Shown: positions 20,888 to 29,262, numbered from the stretch's first letter. The stretch is DNA of 38,839 nt from Pseudomonadota bacterium (GCA_017881315.1 JADGRB010000017.1:1-38839); one strand, 5' to 3'. Translations and numbers: made by a program. Notes: generated by a model from the letters alone, not told the origin.

Positions 20888-23800
20888 CTAGCGGACCCGA
20901 TCCGATCGGGCGAGCGCCTCCCGCGCGGCCTGGCGGACGAGCGGGTGTCGATCGGTGGTGGCGGGCCAGAGGTAGGCCCGGCCCGATGGGCCAAGCGCCG
21001 CCAGGACCCCGACCGCCGCGAATCGTCGACGCCAGGCGCCGGGCGAGCCGTTGTCGGAGAGCAGCGGCGCCACCGCGCCGGCGATCGCCGGGCCGAGGAG
21101 CGGCCGTACCCTCGCCACTCCGTGCGCCGCCAGAATGGCCGCTCCGGCGAGCGCAGCCGACCCGTCGCGGACCGCGTCCGCGAGGCGTGCCGGGGTCACG
21201 CGCTCGTCGTCGATCTTGGCCAGCACCCGTAACGCCGCCGCGCGGATGTCCACTGCCGGATCGTCGAGCAGAGCCGCCACGCGATCGGCCAGCGGGAGCG
21301 CGATCTCGCGAAGTGCCAGGGCTGTGTCGGGGCCTGCCGCGACATCGCCCTCGGGCGCCAGCGCGCCCAGTCCGGGCCCGTCGGTTCGGCTGTCGAGGGC
21401 GGCCAGGGCCGCGCGGCGCCGGTCACCCGGGTGACCGAGTGATTCCGCCAGGAGGTCCTCCAGCGCGCGGGTGTGGTCTCGCCACAGCGGTGCCAGGTCG
21501 CCGGGCGGAGGCGCCTCGGTGAAGGCCGCCAGCGCATCCCCGAGATCGAGCCCGTTGCCGGTGACGAACCGACCTTCATCGGGTGGGGGAGCCGCGGTCA
21601 GCCAGGCGCCGAGCGCCGCGATGGGCGCGGCCGCATCGACGAGCGCGAATCGTTCCGGCAGCAACGCGCGGGTGAGCAGCACCGGCAAGGCGCGTGGATC
21701 GCGCGCGCGGGCCAGCGCAAAGGCGGCCGCGCGCGACAGGTCGACGTCGCCGGCATCCAGCAGGTCGATCAGTGTGGGGGTGCCGGCCGACAGACCGGCG
21801 CGACCCAGCCCCGCGATTGCCGCGCTCCGAACCAGCAGCGGTCGGGCGGGATCGGCCGCCACCCGTGCCAGGAGCTGGGCCGGTGCGGCTCCCCGATCCC
21901 GACTTTCTCGACCTTCCCGGTCTTCTCGACCGTGCCAATCTGGGGCGCGCCGACCGAGACCGAGACAGGCCGCAGCCTGGATTTCCGGGCGCCGATCCTC
22001 GAGCGCCCGCTCCAGAAAGGGCGTCACGCGCGGGTCGGGGATCCGGCCAAGGCTCCAGACGGCGGCGGTCCGGGTGGCGGTGCTGCTGGCGCCGACGGCG
22101 TGTTCGAGGGCCGATCGCCCCCGCGGATCGGCGAGGCGTCCGAGGGCGACGATCGCCGCGAGTTGGGCTTCCGTCGCCCCGCTGGCGGCGGGGCTTCGCG
22201 GATTGCCCTCGGCCAACCGCGCGGCGATTCGCGCCAGCGCCGGCGCCGCGTCCGTGTTGCCCAGCATTCCGAGGAGCTCGATCGCAGCGGGGTCCGGGGC
22301 CTGATCGGCGTCGGTGACCAGATCCAGCAGCGGCCGCAGCCATCGTCGGCCGAGGCGCGCGCGTGTGGCGTCGGCGGTGGGATCCCGGTAAAGCGGTGGC
22401 AACATCCTTTTCAGCACGCCGACCAGGGCTCTCCGCCGGGCGGCTGTCGCTTGTTCGTCGGGCATGGTGGACGAAAGCGTCTGCGCGAGCTCCGACAACC
22501 GGCCCAGGGACTCGTCGAGCGTCAGCGCCCGTCGCGCGGCATCTGTCACCGATGCGTCGTCGTGCGAGGTCCGCAGCAGCGTCTCGATCGTCGTGGCTGC
22601 GCCGACGCCGTCGCCCTGCCGCACCTGGATCTTGGCCAGGGACAGGCCCGCTCCCGGGGGGGCGTCTCCTCGCAGAGCCTTCCGGTACGTCGCGGCGGCC
22701 AGCGTGTCTGAGCCCGCGCGCTCTCGGAGCTCGGCAATCCTAACCAAGGTGGCGGGATCGGCGCCGACCTCGGCATCCGCGGCACGCGCGAGGGCGCCCG
22801 CGGTGTCGTAGCGCCCGAGCGCGATGGCGGCCATCTGAAGCTGGGCTTCGCGCGCCCGGCCGGGCGCCAGGCGACCGAGCTCGTCCAGGCGCAGGGTGGC
22901 CTCGTCGAGCTGACCGGTTCGTTGAAGAAGACGGGCTAGCGCAAACCCCGCCTCGATCGCCGCGGCGCGCGCGTCGCCGGATCCGCCACCCGCCGCGGCG
23001 CGCGCGTCGCCAGATCCGTCACCCACCGCGGCACCGCGCGCGAGGATCGCGCGCAGCGTGGTCATCGCCCCTGCGCCGTCGCCGAGCCGTTGCTGGGCCT
23101 CCGCCAGAAACAGCCACGTCTCGGCATCATCCGGATGTGCCTCGGCTTCGCTCCGCAGGCGGTGAACCTCGGCGTCCAGCCGTCCCCGTCCCTGACGCGC
23201 AAGCAACGCCAGGCTGTGCGTGCGGGCCTCGCGCCGGCGCCCGGCATCTCCGCCATCCGAGCCCGCGGGGCCCGCGATCCGCAGGACCAGATTCCACTCT
23301 TCGAGCGCGGCGTCCGGTTTGCGCTGCCGTTCGTAGATCTGCGCGAGCAAGCGGTGGGGTGCGGCGCTCTTGGCGTCGAGCGCCAGCGCGCTCCGCGCCT
23401 CCTCGATCGCGCCCGTGAAGAGATCGTGATCGAGCAGCACCTCGCCGAGCCGCAGGTGTCCGGCCACCGCCGAACCCGCTCGGGTGCGCAGGGCCGACCA
23501 GGTCCGGCGCGCGTCGTCCTTCTGACCGGATTGAAACTGCGCTTCGCCGAGGGCGACGATCGCGCTCTCGCTGGTGGGATCGAGCTTGTGAATGCGTTCC
23601 CGGATCGCCAGCGCCCGCCGGTCGTCGCCCGCGCGCGCGGCGCTCTCCGCCAGCTCCCGGAGCGCGGCCGCTTGGTGGGCGAAATGGATCGTGGCGCGAT
23701 CGATCGTCGCCGCCGCGGCCGCGCGGTCGCCGCCGCGCAGCTGGCGGTTGGCGAGCTCGGTGGAAAAGCCGACCTCGGAAGGAAGCCGACGCGCCAGCTC

Positions 23801-24856
23801 GGCGGTGGTCGCGGTCGCTTCTTCGTCCCGACCCATTCGCTCCTGCAGCGCGATCAGCCGGCGCCCGATCGCCGCGTCGCGCGGCGCACGCGCCAGGGCC
23901 GTCCGGGTCGCCGTCAGCGCTCCCTCGAGATCGCCGAGCTCGTCACGGACCTGGCCGAGGATTTCCCATTCGACGGGGCCGGGCGCGCGTTCGAGCTCGT
24001 CGGCCAGGGCGCCGAGGGTTCCACGGCTTCGCGCCAGGTCGCGGGCGCAGGTCCAGACCGCGCGGCGACTCTCGCTCGCCGCCAGGGGCAGCTGCCGGAT
24101 GAGCGCGTCCAGTCCCGCGGCGGCTCGGGCGGCGTCGCCCGGATCGCCGCCGGCCAGGCGCAGGCGTGCCGCGCGCAGGGCCAGCGCCAGTTTGCCCGCG
24201 GCGCGATCGGACGGCAGGCGCCGTTCCAGGATCTGCGCCGCTTCGATGGGCCGGCCCACCGATTCCAGCAGGTCGGCGAGTCGCTCGGCCTCGACATCGC
24301 CATCGGGTACCAGGGCCACCAGCTCACGGCGGAGGGCGAGACGGTGTTCGAGGTCGCCGCCGGGCTCGCGCGCCAAGAGTGCCAGCTCCGCCTCGATCAA
24401 TCGTCGACGGAGGGGCGGACGCTTCTCGTGTCCCAGCGCCTGGTCGTACGCCGCGACCGCCTCCGCGACGGCCCCTGTCGCGGCCAGTGCCCGGGCTCGA
24501 CCAGCCAGCGCCGCCCCCGAATCGGGGACGATCTTCAACGCCTCGCCGAAGGTTTGGGCGGCTTCGGCCGCGTCGCCCAGCGCGAACAGAAGCTGCGCGT
24601 AGGCGGCGAGCGGCGCGTAACCCGTCGCCCCGACAGCCCAGGCGCGAAAGCGCGCCCGCAACGCGGCGGCGCCAGGTCGTCCGGCCAGCTGGACCACCCG
24701 CCGGGCCAGCGTTTCGTCGTCTGGGTTGTCGCGCAGCGCCCGTTCGCCGCGCTCGAGAACGACGCTCGAGCCGCCGCGGTGGACCTGCCAATCCGCCGGC
24801 GCCGGCCGGGGGGCCGCCATGACCAAGACCGCCGCAAGTACCAGCCGGCGCGCCAC
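20888..24856 (-). CDS. Large exported TPR + HEAT-repeat protein (1322 aa)
   Basis: Signal peptide MARRLVLAAVLVMAAPRPAPA; many TPR-like units, then HEAT-like repeats (AIVALGRLADPRGRSALEHAV, AAVWSLGRIPDPRVTPFLERAL). Confidence 0.85.
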   Translation of the reverse strand: MARRLVLAAVLVMAAPRPAPADWQVHRGGSSVVLERGERALRDNPDDETLARRVVQLAGRPGAAALRARFRAWAVGATGYAPLAAYAQLLFALGDAAEAAQTFGEALKIVPDSGAALAGRARALAATGAVAEAVAAYDQALGHEKRPPLRRRLIEAELALLAREPGGDLEHRLALRRELVALVPDGDVEAERLADLLESVGRPIEAAQILERRLPSDRAAGKLALALRAARLRLAGGDPGDAARAAAGLDALIRQLPLAASESRRAVWTCARDLARSRGTLGALADELERAPGPVEWEILGQVRDELGDLEGALTATRTALARAPRDAAIGRRLIALQERMGRDEEATATTAELARRLPSEVGFSTELANRQLRGGDRAAAAATIDRATIHFAHQAAALRELAESAARAGDDRRALAIRERIHKLDPTSESAIVALGEAQFQSGQKDDARRTWSALRTRAGSAVAGHLRLGEVLLDHDLFTGAIEEARSALALDAKSAAPHRLLAQIYERQRKPDAALEEWNLVLRIAGPAGSDGGDAGRRREARTHSLALLARQGRGRLDAEVHRLRSEAEAHPDDAETWLFLAEAQQRLGDGAGAMTTLRAILARGAAVGDGSGDARAAAGGGSGDARAAAIEAGFALARLLQRTGQLDEATLRLDELGRLAPGRAREAQLQMAAIALGRYDTAGALARAADAEVGADPATLVRIAELRERAGSDTLAAATYRKALRGDAPPGAGLSLAKIQVRQGDGVGAATTIETLLRTSHDDASVTDAARRALTLDESLGRLSELAQTLSSTMPDEQATAARRRALVGVLKRMLPPLYRDPTADATRARLGRRWLRPLLDLVTDADQAPDPAAIELLGMLGNTDAAPALARIAARLAEGNPRSPAASGATEAQLAAIVALGRLADPRGRSALEHAVGASSTATRTAAVWSLGRIPDPRVTPFLERALEDRRPEIQAAACLGLGRRAPDWHGREDREGRESRDRGAAPAQLLARVAADPARPLLVRSAAIAGLGRAGLSAGTPTLIDLLDAGDVDLSRAAAFALARARDPRALPVLLTRALLPERFALVDAAAPIAALGAWLTAAPPPDEGRFVTGNGLDLGDALAAFTEAPPPGDLAPLWRDHTRALEDLLAESLGHPGDRRRAALAALDSRTDGPGLGALAPEGDVAAGPDTALALREIALPLADRVAALLDDPAVDIRAAALRVLAKIDDERVTPARLADAVRDGSAALAGAAILAAHGVARVRPLLGPAIAGAVAPLLSDNGSPGAWRRRFAAVGVLAALGPSGRAYLWPATTDRHPLVRQAAREALARSDRVR
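22962..23027 (-). repeat. Imperfect 33-bp tandem duplication inside the TPR/HEAT gene
   Basis: Copies at 22962-22994 and 22995-23027; encodes GDGSGDARAAA/GGGSGDARAAA. Confidence 0.75.
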
Positions 24857-24944
24857 ATCCCAAGCCTAGCACCGCCAACGAAAAAACGGCCCCCGGCGCC
24901 GCACCATTGCGGAACCGAGGGCCGACCGAGGTGATTGGACGAAG

Positions 24945-25346
24945 CTAGGCGAACCGACTGATAGGACGAGACGTCGGATAGAAGAGACGCAGGAGGCGCT
25001 CGCGCCGCTCGCGCAGGTAGTCGCGAATCAGCCGCTCGTGCTTGCGCGCCATGGAGACGAAGCGCAGCCCAGAGACGTGCACGTTGCGGCCGACGTCGTC
25101 GAACTTGGGCTCGGCGCTCGCCCAGATGGTCTCGTTGGTCCCGGGCAATACGACCTCGAGCGCGACCATCTTCGCGAACGGCACCGCGGCCTCGGTCACC
25201 TTTTGAATGGCGACCCCGGCTTCACTGACGTCCATCGCCAGCGCGCGATAGGGGCGATCCCAGACGTATTCGTTCAGGACGACCTGAAGACGGAGCCGGG
25301 GGTTCAGGCGGCGATTGTCGGGGTGCGGTGAGAGAATGTCGTACAT
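24945..25346 (-). CDS. PilZ-domain protein
   Basis: RRLNPRLRLQVVLNEY...ALAMDVSEAGVAIQ...VSGLRFV matches the RxxxR and D/NxSxxG PilZ pattern. Confidence 0.8.
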   Translation of the reverse strand: MYDILSPHPDNRRLNPRLRLQVVLNEYVWDRPYRALAMDVSEAGVAIQKVTEAAVPFAKMVALEVVLPGTNETIWASAEPKFDDVGRNVHVSGLRFVSMARKHERLIRDYLRERRERLLRLFYPTSRPISRFA

Positions 25347-25353
25347 GTAGGAT

Positions 25354-25381
25354 AGAGTAGTTTAAAAACATACCATGTCAA
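25354..25381 (-). promoter_or_regulatory. AT-rich promoter region for the PilZ gene
   Basis: Perfect TTGACA on the minus strand (TGTCAA at 25376-25381) and TACTCT 16 bp downstream, in a conspicuously AT-rich stretch. Confidence 0.4.
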
Positions 25382-25400
25382 AAAAAGCTGTGTTTCGAGG

Positions 25401-25555
25401 TTCGCTCGCTGCGACGCCCTACTCGCTGCGGCGGGCCCTCGCTGCGGTGCGCTACTCGCTGCGCGCGCTACTCGCTGCGGCGCGCTACTCGCTGCGGCGC
25501 GCTGCTCGCTGCGGCGGGCGCTGCTCGCTGCGGCGCGCTACTCGCTGCGGCGCGA
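25401..25555. repeat. Tandem repeat of about nine units, consensus CTACTCGCTGCGGCGCG (~17 bp)
   Basis: Units of 14-19 bp read directly from sequence, e.g. ctactcgctgcggcgcg ctactcgctgcggcgcg ctgctcgctgcggcgggcg. Confidence 0.9.
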
Positions 25556-25771
25556 CTGAAGGAAGCTGCGTACGGACTCGCGGACCGACGCTGGGATCTG
25601 GGTCGCCAGGGCCTCACGAGACAGCTCAGGCGTTATTCGGTACGTCTCGAAGAACGTCACGCAATCCGGGCACTGCGAGAGGTGCCGCCGGAACCCGACC
25701 TGTTCCTCGTCGGGCAAGACGCCTTCTACGTAATCCAAACAAAACTCGATGAGCTGCTGGCAACTAATCAT
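25538..25771 (-). CDS. Putative zinc-finger anti-sigma factor (zf-HC2 type)
   Basis: 77 aa; MISCQQLIEFCLDYVEGVLPDEEQVGFRRHLSQCPDCVTFFETYR has the HxxxCxxC anti-sigma zinc motif; stop codon lies inside the tandem repeat. Confidence 0.8.
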   Translation of the reverse strand: MISCQQLIEFCLDYVEGVLPDEEQVGFRRHLSQCPDCVTFFETYRITPELSREALATQIPASVRESVRSFLQSRRSE

Positions 25772-25893
25772 GACCCTGGTCTCGTCATGCAGTTTCGGCG
25801 CCTTCCATCATTCGATGGCCCCCGCGGCCCACGGTTTCGAAGAATCATACCTCAGGAGGTCACGGCACGCATGAGAACCCTGCGCCGGTCCCG

Positions 25894-26526
25894 TTGAGCT
25901 CTAGCAACTGCGGGGGCGCATCGGTCGAAAACGGAGCCGTGCAGGTCAATGACGCGACGGTCGCTCCGGTCGTTCGAAAGGATGATCCTTCCGTCGGTGG
26001 TGCGGCGGACGCAACTCGGCGGGCAGCCCGCTCCAGCCCGCGTTTCCGCGACACGCTTGCGCGCGGCGGTTCCGTTGGTGCAACCGGGGTAGGGACGGAG
26101 ACGGCCATGGCGGCGGCGCTGGCGGGGTGGTTTCGTGGCGAGCCGGCGCCTCGGTCGCCGGCACCGCCTCCCATCGCGCCAGCCCCGCCGCCGGCGCCCC
26201 CGTCGAAGATCGATCGAATCTTGGTCGGGGACGTTGGCGGTGAGGTCCAGGCGCGCATCCGGATCGGGTCGGGCGAGCTGGCCGGGGCCGAGATACGACT
26301 GACTTCGGCGCCCGGATCACGCGCCGTGGCCGCTGAGCTCTTGACACGAACCGAGGGTTCGCGGCAGACGCTTTCAGTGGCGATGAACGAGCTCCGACTT
26401 CGGCTGCGAAGCAAAGGGATCGCGCTGGCGGCGACGGCGACGCGCCCGCGCCATCCGGACGGCCATGGCGCGGGCGGGTCGAACGACGGCGGCGGGTCCG
26501 AGTCCGGCGGCGGGACCGATCGGTGA
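25894..26526 (+). CDS. SctP/FliK-like type III secretion protein (putative)
   Basis: Pro-rich middle and C-terminal FliK/HpaP-like segment QARIRIGSGELAGAEIRLTSAPGSRAVAAELLTRTEGSRQTLSVAMNELRLRLRSKGIAL; start TTG 25894 uncertain; overlaps sctQ start. Confidence 0.5.
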   Translation: MSSSNCGGASVENGAVQVNDATVAPVVRKDDPSVGGAADATRRAARSSPRFRDTLARGGSVGATGVGTETAMAAALAGWFRGEPAPRSPAPPPIAPAPPPAPPSKIDRILVGDVGGEVQARIRIGSGELAGAEIRLTSAPGSRAVAAELLTRTEGSRQTLSVAMNELRLRLRSKGIALAATATRPRHPDGHGAGGSNDGGGSESGGGTDR

Positions 26527-27605
26527 ACGTCGAACCATTCGATCTCGGCAAGTGCCCCTCGGTTCGGGCCGCGGACGCGGCGGCGAGCCGCGCGGCGCTT
26601 CGCGTCCTGTCGATGCTTCCGCCGCGCTGGCGGGTCGATCTGCCGGTGCTCGATTCGGTGATCGTGACGGTGGTGGGGCCCGATTTCGAGATCCGCCCAT
26701 CCGATCTGCCGGATCCGACGGATTCGATCGCCCTCCAGATCGCGCGTGCGACGGAGGTCGGACGTCTCACCTTGACGTCGTCGTTCGCGGTGCGGCTCAT
26801 CGATGCCGCGCTGGGGGCGCGGGGTGCGTTTTCGGCGGCGCGAGCCCTGGGTCCGGCCGAGCGCGGTGTTCTGGTCGCGCTCGTCGCCCCGGTCCTCGAC
26901 ATCCTCGGTTGGTCGTTGAGACTCGGATCCCCGTCGCCAAGCACCGGCGCTCGCCTGCGCCTGGCGCTGCGAATCGAGGGGTCAATTGGCGCGGGCGTTC
27001 TCGGGCTCGACTTATCGCGTGGCGCGTCGGTGTCGGGCGACCACTGGCGCGCACGCGCCGGCGAGCTTCCGGTGATCGCGCGGGTGGAGATAGCGGCGAC
27101 CGAGCTACGCGCGGCGAGCCTGGTCGGCCTCGCGCCGGGCGACGCGCTGGTGTTCGATGGCCCGCGCGCCGCGAGCTACCTGGGCGAGGGTGCCCGCGAT
27201 CGCTGGGAGGGGCGGCTGGCCATCGGGGCGTATGTCGCCCCGCTTCATATCGAGCCCGACGGCAGCCTGGAGCTGGCGGGAGACTTTCAACTGACCGGAA
27301 CGCCGCTGGAGCGGACAGTCGCCATCAAGAGGGAGGAAGCCATGGACGTTTCAGGACCAACCGAGAAAGCCACTGCAGCGCTCGCAGGGGCGCCCATCGA
27401 GGTGCTCGCCGAGCTGGCGCGGATCACGCTCCGCGGGGACGAGGTGCTCGGGCTCGCGCCGGGGGTGGTGCTGACGGTTGCGGCCGACCGGCGGCACGCG
27501 ATCGCACTCCGGGTCGGCGGCGAGATCTGGGCGGAAGGCGAGCTGGTCGACGTCGACGGTCAGCTCGGCGTTCGCGTCACGCGGATGCTCAAGACGGGCC
27601 GCTGA
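26523..27605 (+). CDS. sctQ: Type III secretion C-ring protein SctQ (two SpoA domains)
   Basis: C-terminal SpoA PIEVLAELARITLRGDEVLGLAPGVVLTV...GEIWAEGELVDVDGQLGVRVTRML; earlier SpoA-like LPVIARVEIAATELRAASLVGLAPGDALVFD; GTGA overlap with preceding gene. Confidence 0.8.
   Translation: MNVEPFDLGKCPSVRAADAAASRAALRVLSMLPPRWRVDLPVLDSVIVTVVGPDFEIRPSDLPDPTDSIALQIARATEVGRLTLTSSFAVRLIDAALGARGAFSAARALGPAERGVLVALVAPVLDILGWSLRLGSPSPSTGARLRLALRIEGSIGAGVLGLDLSRGASVSGDHWRARAGELPVIARVEIAATELRAASLVGLAPGDALVFDGPRAASYLGEGARDRWEGRLAIGAYVAPLHIEPDGSLELAGDFQLTGTPLERTVAIKREEAMDVSGPTEKATAALAGAPIEVLAELARITLRGDEVLGLAPGVVLTVAADRRHAIALRVGGEIWAEGELVDVDGQLGVRVTRMLKTGR
27342..27605 (+). CDS. Predicted internal translation product SctQ-C (87 aa, last SpoA domain)
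   Basis: GGGAGG at 27331-27336, 5 nt, then in-frame ATG 27342 (MDVSGPTEKATAALAGAPIEVLAEL...). Confidence 0.5.
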   Translation: MDVSGPTEKATAALAGAPIEVLAELARITLRGDEVLGLAPGVVLTVAADRRHAIALRVGGEIWAEGELVDVDGQLGVRVTRMLKTGR

Positions 27606-27668
27606 GGGGCCCCGGAGGCGCTGGCCGGTGCACCAGCGTGGGAAACGTCGGAATCGGGAGCGAGAGTC

Positions 27669-29021
27669 TCAGAGTCCGACGCTGACGAGGCTGCCCACCA
27701 TCTCGACCAGCGCGGTGGCGGTGGCCGTCCATCGGGGCGCGCTGCCGATCAAGGTCGTCACCAGCGGCGCCCAGATGTCGCCATCGGCGCGCAAGGTGAG
27801 CGCGCGCCGCACGGCGCTCTCGATCTCGAAAGGGGTAGCGGCGCTGTAGAGGATGGCGTGGCCGGTCCGTGAGGCGGGATCGTAGTCGACCAGATAGTCC
27901 CGGTTGGTCCCGACGTCCGGGGTGATGGGAAGCGTTCCGTAGAGCAGAGCCAGGCCGGCGGACCGTCCGATTCGATCGTGGTCGTCGCCGAGCAGGATGG
28001 CGTCCGCGGCGCCGCGCGCCAGCCGCTCGTCCGTCGGTTCGGCACCGGGGAAAATCGCGATGCGCCCCGGCTGCCGCAACGCCAGCTGCCTCGCCCGCTC
28101 GATCGACTGCTGGTCTCCGCGCGGCACGATGATGGTGGCGACGTCGAACGGGGCCAGCCGCTCGATGCCGGCCAGGAGCGCGTCGGCGTCGGCCTCCTGG
28201 TGGAGGGGGCCGGTCGTCAAGAGTAGCGTGCGCGGGCCGAGCGCCAGGGAACAGCGGCGGGCGATCGCGCGCCGGCATTCGGCTTTTCCCGACAGCGCGG
28301 CCGCGCTGAAATTGGCCGGCAGCGCCGGGTCGGTGGCGGGATCGTTGGGCGGCTCGTCACAGCCGAAGCGCAGGCTCACGAAGGGCTCGTCGGAGGCGCG
28401 CGAGGCGAGACCGGGATCCGACTCGCTGGCCCGGGCGGCACTGGGGCTGGGGGCGACGATCGCATTCGCGCCCAGGCATCCGAGAGCGACCAGCGAGTGC
28501 GAGGCCGAGTCGTCACCGAGCAGCAGCGGGCCCAGGAGCTGGGATTCTTCGGGGGCGAGCGGCGCGCCCGTCTGTCCGGTCGGCAGCACGAACAGCCTCA
28601 CCGACGCCGAGCTGGCTGACAGGGCGGCAGCCGAGGATTCACCCCAGCCGATCGCCACCTCGGGCGAAACCAGCTTGTCGGCTGAGAGGGATCGAACAGC
28701 GCCAGCCAGCAGAGCCGTCGCTTCGGCGCGCGTCGGGGCGTCGGCGCCGAGCACCAGCAGCTGGGCATCGCTCAACACCGCGCGACCTTCGTAGAGCGTC
28801 AGCTCGTGCGTCCGTGCGCCGACCGTCGCGGAGACAGTGCGCAGCCGGCGGGCCAGACCCGGCACGCGGCCCGCTGCTTCCGTGCTGGCGAGCGCCAGAA
28901 CCGTTGCCCGGTTCCCGAGGGCCGCCAGGGCTCGACTGAGCCCATTCGCGCCGATCGCGGCGACCCCCTCACCGAGCGGCGCAACCGCTTCGGTTATGAT
29001 CAGAAAATCGCGTCCGGCCAA
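27669..29021 (-). CDS. Divergent glycogen-synthase-like (GT5/GT-B) protein
   Basis: DFLIITEAVAPLGEGVAAIGANGLSRALAALGNRATVL resembles the GlgA N-terminus; LGPRTLLLTTGPLHQEADADALLAGIERL and GLALLYGTLPITPDVGTNRDYLVDYDPASRTGHAILYSAATPFEIESAVRRAL resemble the GlgA C-terminal domain. TTG start. Confidence 0.65.
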   Translation of the reverse strand: MAGRDFLIITEAVAPLGEGVAAIGANGLSRALAALGNRATVLALASTEAAGRVPGLARRLRTVSATVGARTHELTLYEGRAVLSDAQLLVLGADAPTRAEATALLAGAVRSLSADKLVSPEVAIGWGESSAAALSASSASVRLFVLPTGQTGAPLAPEESQLLGPLLLGDDSASHSLVALGCLGANAIVAPSPSAARASESDPGLASRASDEPFVSLRFGCDEPPNDPATDPALPANFSAAALSGKAECRRAIARRCSLALGPRTLLLTTGPLHQEADADALLAGIERLAPFDVATIIVPRGDQQSIERARQLALRQPGRIAIFPGAEPTDERLARGAADAILLGDDHDRIGRSAGLALLYGTLPITPDVGTNRDYLVDYDPASRTGHAILYSAATPFEIESAVRRALTLRADGDIWAPLVTTLIGSAPRWTATATALVEMVGSLVSVGL

Positions 29022-29022
29022 G

Positions 29023-29226
29023 CTACTCGGTGGCGCCCCGCTCGTCCTCTTCGCCCGGGAATTCGTTCACCGAGGGGTACTTCATGATCTCCTTGCGCGA
29101 GATCTTCCAGGCCTTTTGGACGATCCAGGACAGCGATCGGTCCTGCCGAGTCGCTTCATCTTGGATCTCCTTCAGCATTTCCTCGGGGAAATACAGGCTT
29201 TGCTTGCGCTTATCGGAACCACCCAT
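29023..29226 (-). CDS. Small ribbon-helix-helix-like protein
   Basis: MGGSDKRKQSLYFPEEMLKEIQDEATRQDRSLSWIVQKAWKISRKEIMKYPSVNEF fits beta-helix-helix RHH; start at Met 29226 because the upstream extension overlaps the promoter. Confidence 0.7.
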   Translation of the reverse strand: MGGSDKRKQSLYFPEEMLKEIQDEATRQDRSLSWIVQKAWKISRKEIMKYPSVNEFPGEEDERGATE

Positions 29227-29262
29227 ATAAAGACGAAGCCTCCGCGTGTGGTCGAGTGGGTG

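Noticed and set aside
23090-24934. 614-aa plus-strand ORF opposite the TPR/HEAT gene
   Set aside because: Shadow ORF; no domain-like pattern, while the minus strand shows a signal peptide and TPR units.
25401-25555. CRISPR array
   Set aside because: Units are directly contiguous with no unique spacers and no cas genes nearby; it is a simple tandem repeat.
25375-25752. 125-aa plus-strand ORF over the tandem repeat
   Set aside because: Repeat-derived translation antisense to the zf-HC2 gene; no support as a protein.
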